Positions 1 to 7,403 of a stretch of DNA of 64,000 nucleotides are shown one piece after another (the stretch's first letter is position 1; each line of letters starts with the position of its first letter). A program made the translations under genes and the position numbers. The stretch comes from Reichenbachiella agarivorans (lineage in GTDB: Bacteria > Bacteroidota > Bacteroidia > Cytophagales > Cyclobacteriaceae): NCBI RefSeq assembly GCF_025502585.1, contig NZ_CP106679.1:3441501-3505500 (forward strand). Reading direction: 5' to 3'. The notes beneath the pieces are model-generated. The model made no database searches, had not been told where the DNA came from, and saw only the letters and a program-made list of their open reading frames with translations.

Positions 1-2065
1 AAAAGGGCGACCTCAAGGCTAGAATAGCACCGTCTGCATTGTTTGGATCTGCTGTCATGGCTTCCAATTCGAGTGTAGCAGCCATATTATAATAGTTGGC
101 ACCTAATCCATGTTCATTACTAGCATCCCAATCGATCAAATCTTGTCTTAGACCTGTGTATTTTCCTACATAAGTCAAATCAGAATTGACATCTGATCCT
201 GATGGCGAGACACTGAAAATGGAAGATCTCTCTGGTTCGATATGAGAGCCCATCCAGTAGATATACATATCATCTTGAAAGGATCCTTCAATGTCAATTT
301 CGGCACTTCCTACATTCGCATCGAAATTTATTTCCTTCAATGGAAAACCAGAGTTATTTCTATCATAAAGACGGATGGTTTGATTTTCATCATCCCCAAC
401 CCACATGTAATCTGTTCCTACAGGGATTGCTGTAGACCCATCAGATACACCCGTATGAAATCTGCTTGTAGAAGGACTCGCTGCTGCAAATGATGCTGCA
501 TAGCTGATGGTGTATGAACTTGTCAATGGGTCACTTTCTGTATCTGTGACAGTCACCGTGATAGTTGAGAACCCCACTCCACTTGGTACAATCTGCAAGG
601 TACGGTTAGCTCCCGTACCTGAAATGACCAAGCCTTCGGCGCTAACTACCGAAAGATCACTACTCACAGCTGATAAGGTTAGATCTTCGACAGCTGTAGA
701 CAAATCACTCAAAGTAAAGACTATGCCACTCGTAGCAGCTGGGTCAGTAGGGTCATTGATTACCCCTGATACAAATGAGTTTAGGTTCTCTTGAATGTTT
801 AATCTCCGGGTAGTACTAGCCACATCAGCTACAATACTTGGTGCATTGGCATTGGCAGATTTGTTGCCACTGATCCCTGGAGATCCGACATTGGGTACAC
901 CAGAGGTGTCAGCATTGACTGCTGTAGTCTGTACTGCACCATTTCCATTCCCAACTGTGCTGAATAGAGACAATTCTACGTCGTATGACTGACCATCTGC
1001 AGCAGACGCATCTGGATAAGAGGCTGATACAGGTGTCGTACTATGGACATCACCAGACCATAAGGTCACGACATCACCCCCCCCACCTAGGCCAGCACCC
1101 TCTGTCCAACCTATGGATACCTCAGACAAGTCAATATCAGGACTCCATACATTAGTGAATTGAGTCACGTCAACTTCCTCACCTATCACGACTATGGCAG
1201 TCATGCCTGCTGGGATAGTAGTCAGGCCTTCTATCAAGGTAGCATCCTCTGGATCAGCAGAATCATCATCATAGTATAGATCAAAATCTACTCCTGATAC
1301 CCAATTTTTGTCAGAACCATTGGTTATTTCAAACCAATCAGCCGTTAATTTATCTCCAGACTGTCCAGAAAATATCTCAGTGATTTTTAGTTTGCTGAAA
1401 TAGGTTGGAGCAGAACTGCGCCCAGGAGAGCCAACTCCTGGTACATTCAATTCACTATCTACGGCGGTAGTTTGAACAGCGCCACTTGGGTTGCCCACAC
1501 TGCTATATTCTTCCAGCCTTACGTCGTAGGATTGGCCGTCATTTTCTTCTATTACAGGAGCAGGATACCCTTTGTAATCAATTGGGTCTGCCATGGTTAC
1601 ATTTGGGTCGCCTAACCACAAGGTAACATAGTCGCCATTTTTACCTAGGCCTGCGCCATCTACATAACCAATCTCGACAGTCGTCAAATCTATATCTGGA
1701 GACCAAACTGATTCGAATGCATCAGCGTCGGCAGCATTTCCGATCATGACCACCACACTTTCTCCTGCGATGATATCTACGAGACCTTCAATCAGGTCTG
1801 CCGTAGCAGCGTCTTGTGAATCATCATCATAGTATAAGGCTGCATCCACACCACTCACCCATGCTACATCTCCTGTATTGGTGATTTCAAACCAATCTTC
1901 GGTAAAATCTCCCCCTTCATGTCCAAAGTAAATCTCAGTGATTTCTAGTTTGGCTTGGGAATAGCCAGATATGCTGATCATCAGCATACATAAAAGGAAA
2001 ATCGATTGACTCAATCGCTTGTATCGGGCGCGAACTCCAAGCCAAACTCGTAAAGTTTTTTTCAT
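1..2065 (-). CDS. Large secreted protein with tandem lamin-tail-like domains, 3' end outside window
   Basis: An open frame runs from the ATG at 2065 leftwards off the window (688 codons visible, no stop). A long N-terminal signal sequence (residues about 1-37) ends in SGYSQ. Two tandem copies of a roughly 175-residue domain follow (about 38-212 and 218-393). Both begin K-L-x-I-T-E-I and share DWFEIT, WVSGVD, LYYDDDS, WSPDIDL, GAGLG and DGQSYDV, which fits lamin-tail/LTD-type surface domains. Next comes an Ig- or cadherin-like stretch (about 400-530). The last visible part (MWVGDDENQTIRLYD, YWMGSH, LGANYYNMAA) resembles the DUF3616 family. The product is probably exported, and a C-terminal sorting domain may lie beyond the edge. 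Three short plus-strand ORFs inside it (242-493, 507-794, 795-992) are shadows. The frame and the duplication are read directly. The domain names are by resemblance. Confidence 0.85.
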   Translation of the reverse strand, partial: MKKTLRVWLGVRARYKRLSQSIFLLCMLMISISGYSQAKLEITEIYFGHEGGDFTEDWFEITNTGDVAWVSGVDAALYYDDDSQDAATADLIEGLVDIIAGESVVVMIGNAADADAFESVWSPDIDLTTVEIGYVDGAGLGKNGDYVTLWLGDPNVTMADPIDYKGYPAPVIEENDGQSYDVRLEEYSSVGNPSGAVQTTAVDSELNVPGVGSPGRSSAPTYFSKLKITEIFSGQSGDKLTADWFEITNGSDKNWVSGVDFDLYYDDDSADPEDATLIEGLTTIPAGMTAIVVIGEEVDVTQFTNVWSPDIDLSEVSIGWTEGAGLGGGGDVVTLWSGDVHSTTPVSASYPDASAADGQSYDVELSLFSTVGNGNGAVQTTAVNADTSGVPNVGSPGISGNKSANANAPSIVADVASTTRRLNIQENLNSFVSGVINDPTDPAATSGIVFTLSDLSTAVEDLTLSAVSSDLSVVSAEGLVISGTGANRTLQIVPSGVGFSTITVTVTDTESDPLTSSYTISYAASFAAASPSTSRFHTGVSDGSTAIPVGTDYMWVGDDENQTIRLYDRNNSGFPLKEINFDANVGSAEIDIEGSFQDDMYIYWMGSHIEPERSSIFSVSPSGSDVNSDLTYVGKYTGLRQDLIDWDASNEHGLGANYYNMAATLELEAMTADPNNADGAILALRSPF

Positions 2066-2130
2066 AATTTATGTCCAGTTAAACAAGCCACAATATTATC
2101 ATCGTAATTAGTCGAGGAGGTTATAATAGT

Positions 2131-2160
2131 ATTACCTATTAGTTAATGTTAATAGGTAAT
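2131..2160. promoter_or_regulatory. Perfect 10-bp inverted repeat between divergent genes
   Basis: ATTACCTATT and AATAGGTAAT are exact reverse complements separated by 10 bases. The element lies 66-95 bases upstream of the minus-strand secreted protein and about 200 bases upstream of the antiporter. There is no T-tract and the neighbouring genes diverge, so an operator is more likely than a terminator. Nothing else was recognised in the 297-base gap 2066-2362. Confidence 0.5.
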
Positions 2161-2362
2161 TTTCCTAAGAACATAACCTAAACTTCATAAACACTGAATA
2201 GCAAGTTCATGTGTGGGTAGAAAACAAAGAATTGAATGCGTAGTGTACTGGCAGGTGTAGACAATGGTGATTTGGAGATTAGATTGAATAGATCAATATT
2301 GCAATCCACCGTATATTTGATCAAACTAACTCAACGATCTACTATATATCCAAAAGAGAACC

Positions 2363-3613
2363 ATGAGCATCTTCAATAGCATTACCATTTTGATTATCCT
2401 TTCAGCAGCCTTTGCATTCATCAATACCAAATTCCTCAAACTTCCCTTCACCATCGGTTTGATGATCATAGCCATAGTCTTCACAGTGGGGATCACTATT
2501 TTGGGTAGCATCAATCATTATGTCTTGGATGAGGCCAAATTGTTGATTCAATCGATAGATTTCGAAACGGCACTGTTAGACGTGATGCTGAGTTTCCTGC
2601 TGTTTGCTGGGGCACTTCATACCAACCTCGATGGTCTCAAAAAACACAAAGCACCCATCGCCTTGTTTGCTACCATAGGCGTGTTGCTATCTACCTTTTT
2701 GATTGGTACGATGATGTATTGTGTATTTTTGGCATTTAGCTATCCGATCAGTTACATCTATTGTTTGCTTTTTGGTGCATTGATCTCTCCTACTGACCCC
2801 ATTGCAGTATTGGGGATTTTGAAAGATGCCCATGCTCCTAAAAAACTGGAGACCAAAATCGTGGGTGAGTCGCTGTTCAATGATGGTGTAGGGGTTGTGG
2901 TATTCATCGTGCTATTCAAAATTGCTCAGCAAGGGTTAGACTCTATGAGTGTCACTGATGTTGGCTTGCTGTTTTTGGAAGAAGTGGCAGGCGGAATAAT
3001 CCTAGGTTTGGTTGCTGGTTGGGGTGCATTTCGATTGATGAAAGTCATTGATAATTATGAAACAGAAGTCATTATTACCTTGGCTCTGGTGATGGGGATT
3101 TCTGCTCTGGCACATTATCTACACGTATCAGGCCCTCTGGCGGTAGTGGTGGCAGGGATTTTCTTAGGCAACAAAGCTCCAACGATCGCTTGGTCGAAAA
3201 ACACGCACACTTATGTGGACAAATTTTGGGAGTTGATTGATGTCATTCTCAACGCTGTCCTGTTTGTCTTGATCGGTCTGGAGCTGCTAGTAGTCTCTAT
3301 GAATGGAAAATACATCTTGTTTGGGTTGATTGCAATCCCTCTGGCATTGTTGGCTAGGTATATTGCTCTGTCTGGGCCTGTGGCATTCTTCAAAGGCAAA
3401 TTGGACTTCATTCCCAATACCAATCTAATTATGACTTGGGGAGGCATCAGAGGGGGAATTTCTATTGCTTTGGCCTTGTCCTTGTCACCACACATGGAGC
3501 GTGAACTCTTCCTGACCATCACCTACGTAATTGTGGTATTCTCCATCATCTTTCAAGGCCTGACTATCGGGCCATTGGTCAAAAAAGTATTGAAGGATTC
3601 AAAAGTGGGCTAG
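2363..3613 (+). CDS. CPA1-family Na+(K+)/H+ antiporter (NhaP-like)
   Basis: This is a 416-residue polytopic inner-membrane protein that would exchange cytoplasmic Na+ or K+ for protons in salt and pH homeostasis. The CPA1 signatures are present in order: FLLFAGALH (about 76-84), ALISPTDPIAVLGILKDA (about 135-152), ESLFNDGVGVVVF with the ion-binding Asp (about 164-176), and TWGGIRGGISIALALSL near the C-terminus. Length matches bacterial NhaP/NhaG-type proteins without a cytoplasmic tail domain. It stands alone. The gene upstream is divergent and the following lipoprotein is 176 bases away. The exact cation cannot be told from sequence. Confidence 0.9.
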   Translation: MSIFNSITILIILSAAFAFINTKFLKLPFTIGLMIIAIVFTVGITILGSINHYVLDEAKLLIQSIDFETALLDVMLSFLLFAGALHTNLDGLKKHKAPIALFATIGVLLSTFLIGTMMYCVFLAFSYPISYIYCLLFGALISPTDPIAVLGILKDAHAPKKLETKIVGESLFNDGVGVVVFIVLFKIAQQGLDSMSVTDVGLLFLEEVAGGIILGLVAGWGAFRLMKVIDNYETEVIITLALVMGISALAHYLHVSGPLAVVVAGIFLGNKAPTIAWSKNTHTYVDKFWELIDVILNAVLFVLIGLELLVVSMNGKYILFGLIAIPLALLARYIALSGPVAFFKGKLDFIPNTNLIMTWGGIRGGISIALALSLSPHMERELFLTITYVIVVFSIIFQGLTIGPLVKKVLKDSKVG

Positions 3614-3702
3614 TTGTACCACGCTTTCAGCTTGAGTTTGAGGAGTGTTTTAGATCGTATAGTACGACACCCTGTTCTTTGTGCCGATCATCCCTTTTGA
3701 GA

Positions 3703-3733
3703 TTTGAGCAAGTTTATTTACTTATCTAAATTG
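3703..3733 (+). promoter_or_regulatory. Possible Bacteroidota-type promoter
   Basis: A TTTG (3703-3706) is followed after 20 bases by TAAATTG (3727-3733). This partly matches the -33 TTTG / -7 TAnnTTTG promoter of this phylum. It lies 57 bases before the lipoprotein ATG at 3790. The -7 match is imperfect, so confidence is low. Confidence 0.25.
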
Positions 3734-3789
3734 AGAAATCTCATTTTTACACAACCCCATTTCTACAATTAGTGATTAATTTAGTCGCC

Positions 3790-4800
3790 ATGAATAATAG
3801 TCGAGTTCTAATAGTCCTTATTTCTTTTGTGTTGGTCACTGCCTGTAATGATTCTGATATGGATAGAGATATCCTTTCTCCAAGCATTTCAGAAGCTTTT
3901 CCTGCGGACCAAAGTACAGGTATAGCACTCGATGCAACTATATCTGTAGTTTTTGATGAGGAATTAGATCCATCAAGCTTAAAAAATGTAATTACGTTGG
4001 CCAGTTCGAATGGTGTGGTGATTGGAAAAACAGAGTACGACAGTGAAACTTTCACCATTAGGTTCATCCCATTTGAGAATTTGGAATATTACACCGTGTA
4101 CAGGGTAAATATCTCTAACACCATAAGAGATGTTTATCAAAACAAAATTGGAGGGGAAAGTTTGTTGTTTATGACTTTGCCTGAAACTGAACCTGCTAGA
4201 TATGAAGTTACATTTTCAAACACATGGAGTCAAAAGACTCACCCCAAGGATTTTCCTGCCAATGCTCACTTTTCTGGTTTGATTGGAATGACACATACGA
4301 TAGATACAGTTCTATTTAGGGAAGGTAGGTTGGCATCAATAGGTATCAAAGAAATGGCAGAAACTGGTTCTAAAACAACTTTAATATCTGAAATTGAACA
4401 AATGATAACTGCTGATAGTGCTCAATATATTTTGAGTAGTGACAGTACCAGTATGTATCCAGTAGATGTGGTTCTTGAGTTTGATATTGAATTGTCTCAT
4501 CCAAAAGTTAGCATAGTATCCATGATCGCACCGAGTCCTGATTGGTTCATTGCAGTCGAGGGTGTAGAGTTGTATGAAGATGGAAAATGGCTATCCAACA
4601 AAACTGTAACTGTCAAAAGCTATGATTCAGGTACAGACAGTGGATTAACCTTCACGTCAGTCAATGAAGCAACAAACCCTTTTGTTCCAATAGCTAAGAT
4701 CAATGAGGCTCCCCTTGCTACTGGCGGTATTGTGCCACCATTGGGGACTATGAAATTCAAAAGAATAGAGAAACTAGAATTGGAAAACGAAATTGATTGA
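3790..4800 (+). CDS. Lipoprotein with Big_5 and Spondin_N domains
   Basis: ATG 3790 is preferred over the GTG at 3772 because MNNSRVLIVLISFVLVTAC then forms a normal SPII signal with lipobox VTAC. After the Cys comes a Bacterial Ig-like (Big_5) domain: FPADQSTGIALDATISVVFD, ending near YRVNISN/IRD. The C-terminal two thirds match Spondin_N features: VTFSNTWS, HFSGLIGMTH, LASIGIKEMAETG, the near-invariant MIAPSPDWF, and a YDSGTDSGLTFTS stretch. Spondin_N domains are extracellular adhesion-type modules, so surface binding is plausible but inferred. The gene ends immediately before a decayed histidine kinase fragment, which suggests it arrived or was rearranged into that two-component locus. Confidence 0.8.
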   Translation: MNNSRVLIVLISFVLVTACNDSDMDRDILSPSISEAFPADQSTGIALDATISVVFDEELDPSSLKNVITLASSNGVVIGKTEYDSETFTIRFIPFENLEYYTVYRVNISNTIRDVYQNKIGGESLLFMTLPETEPARYEVTFSNTWSQKTHPKDFPANAHFSGLIGMTHTIDTVLFREGRLASIGIKEMAETGSKTTLISEIEQMITADSAQYILSSDSTSMYPVDVVLEFDIELSHPKVSIVSMIAPSPDWFIAVEGVELYEDGKWLSNKTVTVKSYDSGTDSGLTFTSVNEATNPFVPIAKINEAPLATGGIVPPLGTMKFKRIEKLELENEID

Positions 4801-5098
4801 AGCACTCGCCAAAATGGTATCTATGCTAAAGAAAATGAACTTCAAATCTTTAGAATCATACAAGAGGCTTTGACCAACATGCTCAAACGGCTTCTGCCTT
4901 GATCAAAATAAGGTGACCATTCAGATCAAAGATTATGGGGTAGGTTTTGACCTGACGACCCAATCCGAATCCTCAAAAAGTCTAGGGATGAAAACACTCA
5001 AAGAAAGAACCCAGATATTGGATGGAAAAATGATAATTGACTCTGTCAAGAACCAAGTAACCTCCATATTTTTGGAAATTCCAAAAGCAGCCAAATGA
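4801..5098 (+). pseudogene. Decayed sensor histidine kinase, C-terminal remnant
   Basis: Pieces of a HisKA_3/NarX-type kinase C-terminus survive in three reading frames. The first (4831-4878) reads ENELQIFRIIQEALTN. From 4879 a shifted frame reads HAQTASA. From 4901 a third frame reads DQNKVTIQIKDYGVGFD, SLGMKTLKERTQILDG and ends LEIPKAAK with a stop at 5096-5098. In intact kinases these are consecutive (N-box, G-box and the GMxxxxERxxxLGG segment), so at least two small frameshifting deletions are needed, and the DHp and sensor parts are gone. The terminal TGA overlaps the response regulator ATG as ATGA, the usual coupling of a kinase to its partner regulator. Confidence 0.85.
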
Positions 5099-5745
5099 AT
5101 GAATTAAAAGATGTAAGTATTGTAATCGCAGACGATCACCCCATGATGCTCCAAGGTTTGGAATCGACCTTGAATCAGCATGGATTAGAAGTACTGGCAG
5201 CTGCAAAGGATGGCACTTCAGCCCTACAAACCATGATTGATCATCGACCAGACTTGGGAATCATTGATATTGACATGCCGTATCTCACGGGTTTTGCCAT
5301 TGCAGAAGAATGTCAGCGATCTGGACTAAACACCAAATTCATCATTCTTTCCTATCACAAAGAACCTGAGTTTATTGTACGTGCCAAGAATCTGAATATC
5401 TCAGGATACCTATTGAAAGAAGACACCAGTACGGAAATCATCAAATGTATCGAACATGTACTCCGGGGTGAATTCTACTATAGTAGGTCTATCATCCATA
5501 CCAACCTGGAAAACGCCAATACCAACGTCTCAAAATTGAATTCACTCTCCCCGTCTGAAAAGAAAATACTCAAGCTAATTGCTAGCGCAAAGAGCTCTCA
5601 GCAAATCGCTGATCTGCTACACGTATCAGAACGCACCATCGAAAAGCACAGAAGCAACATCATTTCGAAAATTGGACTTTCAGGTCAAGCTCATGCGTTA
5701 TCACTTTGGGCCTGCGAACAGAAATCCGTTATTATGAACTTGTGA
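5095..5745 (+). CDS. NarL/LuxR-family response regulator (orphaned)
   Basis: This 216-residue protein has a REC domain (about 6-122) with acidic pocket D13/D14, phosphoacceptor D58 in IIDIDMP, and the Lys of GYLLKED. A C-terminal GerE/LuxR helix-turn-helix follows (about 148-205: LSPSEKKILKLIA, QQIADLLHVSERTIEKHRSN). It is a cytoplasmic DNA-binding regulator whose phosphorylation should control dimerisation. Its start overlaps the stop of the decayed kinase by ATGA, so the original partner has been lost while the regulator looks intact. It may now be driven by another kinase or by small phosphodonors, or be on the way to decay itself. Confidence 0.92.
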   Translation: MNELKDVSIVIADDHPMMLQGLESTLNQHGLEVLAAAKDGTSALQTMIDHRPDLGIIDIDMPYLTGFAIAEECQRSGLNTKFIILSYHKEPEFIVRAKNLNISGYLLKEDTSTEIIKCIEHVLRGEFYYSRSIIHTNLENANTNVSKLNSLSPSEKKILKLIASAKSSQQIADLLHVSERTIEKHRSNIISKIGLSGQAHALSLWACEQKSVIMNL

Positions 5746-5898
5746 TTGTCCTTGAACAGATGTTAATTGCTACATCGAACTAAGGTTGGGTAAAAACATA
5801 ATTGTCAAATCTGGACTCCAATTATTTTTAAAATGTCTTTGTATTAGCTCCATGATTAAGCAAATAAACATGTAGTAATTTATAGAGTCATCACAGCT

Positions 5899-7287
5899 AT
5901 GTCATTCAAATCACTCTTTTTGATCTTGTTTTTTATCCCTTTGGGAATGAATGCGGCTGTGGCTCAGACGATACAGTACCTTCATATAGACACCACGCTC
6001 CATGAAGTCAAACAGCTGGAAGATAAACAATGGATTAACTATACAGAACCGATCTACGAAGGTACCAACAACGGCATTTACTGGTTTAAAATAGAGATAC
6101 CAGCATCATCCGACACCTATGTGATTACCATCCCCGAATCCCATATCACCCGAGCGTCACTCTATCAAGGGGAAAATGAGATCGCACCTGTAGCAAATAC
6201 ACGCTATTTGAGTTTTTTGGTGAGGGCCTCCCCTAGCACTACCTCTTACTATCTCAGGGTCAATTGTCGCCTAGAGGCGCGTGTCCCTTTGAGTGTCGAG
6301 AAATCAGCAGCGTATTACAGTGCCGAACAATATGAATTCCTAAGCATGGGCATCTATTACGGAGTGGTTATTAGTGTAATATTTATCAATCTATTCTCCT
6401 TTTTCAGTTTCGGCAACAAGGGCTTCATACAATACCTATTCATGCCTATTGGTATGTCCATCAACTCGGTGTACAAGGATGGAATCTTTGCATTGCTATT
6501 GGGACCAGTAGGCATCAACGAATACCTAGAACCCACCCTCAACAGTGTGTTGGTGATCACCTGCATCTTTTGTATCGACAGTTACCTTCGGATCAATCGA
6601 CACTATCCACGATTGTATCGCTTTGGGATAGGTCTAGTCATCCTCTCCCAGTTGCTCAATGTCGGAGTACTCCTCACAAAAGGGAGTTTTTGGTTCTATG
6701 TGTCTACAGAGTTAGTCATACTCATGGCTTTAGACATATTCTGGTTATCCGGATTTTTACTATGGAGGAAAACCAAATCCTTGGAGTCTGGCTGGTTTTC
6801 CTTGGCCTATGGTCTACCGCTATTTGTCGCTCATGGTTACTATTTGAGTCCCTACTTCGGTCTGCACTTTATGAATGTATCCTTTGTATGGTACAAAGTT
6901 GGTTCTGTCTTTGAGATGGCCATATTCACTTACGCCATCATGCATCAGTCCAAAAAAATATCCTTGAAAAACCAAGAAATGAGACAAAAAATCGTGGATT
7001 ACACTACCCAACTGACTAAGCTCCACGAAAGACCTAATGAAAAGGAAGCGCAAACTTTGGAACTAATCAAGCGCTACCGATTTACGCTCAAGGAAATAGA
7101 AATCCTCCAAGACATTGCAGATGGGAGCACCAATAAAGAAATCGCAGAGAAACACTTCATCAGTCAGAATACAGTGAAGTACCATATCCGAAACATCTTT
7201 GAAAAATTGGATGTAAATAATCGAAAGGAAGCAGGAGACAAACTCATGCATCCCACTGACACGCCTACAGCAATGACTGAAATTTAA
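5899..7287 (+). CDS. 7TMR-DISM membrane protein with C-terminal LuxR HTH (membrane-tethered regulator)
   Basis: The 462-residue product has a signal peptide ending MNAAVAQ, then a periplasmic 7TMR-DISMED2-like domain (about 25-145, with GIYWFKIEI and YYLRVNC). Seven predicted membrane spans (about 150-360) start at MGIYYGVVISVIFINLFSFF. A short coiled coil (365-390) follows, then a GerE HTH (about 395-450: FTLKEIEILQDIADGSTNKEIAEKHFISQNTVKYHI, quoted in part). The usual kinase output is absent, so a periplasmic signal appears to be wired directly to a membrane-bound DNA-binding domain. How it reaches DNA (in place or after proteolysis) is unknown. It follows the orphan regulator by 153 bases in the same direction. 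Confidence 0.88.
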   Translation: MSFKSLFLILFFIPLGMNAAVAQTIQYLHIDTTLHEVKQLEDKQWINYTEPIYEGTNNGIYWFKIEIPASSDTYVITIPESHITRASLYQGENEIAPVANTRYLSFLVRASPSTTSYYLRVNCRLEARVPLSVEKSAAYYSAEQYEFLSMGIYYGVVISVIFINLFSFFSFGNKGFIQYLFMPIGMSINSVYKDGIFALLLGPVGINEYLEPTLNSVLVITCIFCIDSYLRINRHYPRLYRFGIGLVILSQLLNVGVLLTKGSFWFYVSTELVILMALDIFWLSGFLLWRKTKSLESGWFSLAYGLPLFVAHGYYLSPYFGLHFMNVSFVWYKVGSVFEMAIFTYAIMHQSKKISLKNQEMRQKIVDYTTQLTKLHERPNEKEAQTLELIKRYRFTLKEIEILQDIADGSTNKEIAEKHFISQNTVKYHIRNIFEKLDVNNRKEAGDKLMHPTDTPTAMTEI

Positions 7288-7316
7288 GTCACTCATAATA
7301 AATCGCTTACCCTGTT

Positions 7317-7346
7317 GGGTGGGAAAAACCACCCGCTCCTTTTTTG
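7317..7346 (+). terminator. Rho-independent-like terminator after the LuxR regulator
   Basis: GGGTGG (7317-7322) pairs with CCACCC (7329-7334) around an A-rich loop. A T-tract (about 7338-7344) follows. It lies 30 bases downstream of the stop codon. Confidence 0.6.
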
Positions 7347-7403
7347 ACGTTGACCTAGCCATTGCGGTAGCTTGCTTTATAATTAAACAAACAGCAAATT
7401 TCA

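Noticed and set aside
242-992. Three plus-strand frames near the left edge
   Set aside because: They are antisense to the well-supported LTD-repeat gene read on the minus strand.
3747-4067. 106-codon minus-strand frame
   Set aside because: It is antisense to the Spondin_N lipoprotein, which has a lipobox and recognisable domains.
4913-5098. 61-codon plus-strand frame as a separate small gene
   Set aside because: It is the last in-frame piece of the decayed histidine kinase (G-box and C-terminal segment), not an independent gene.
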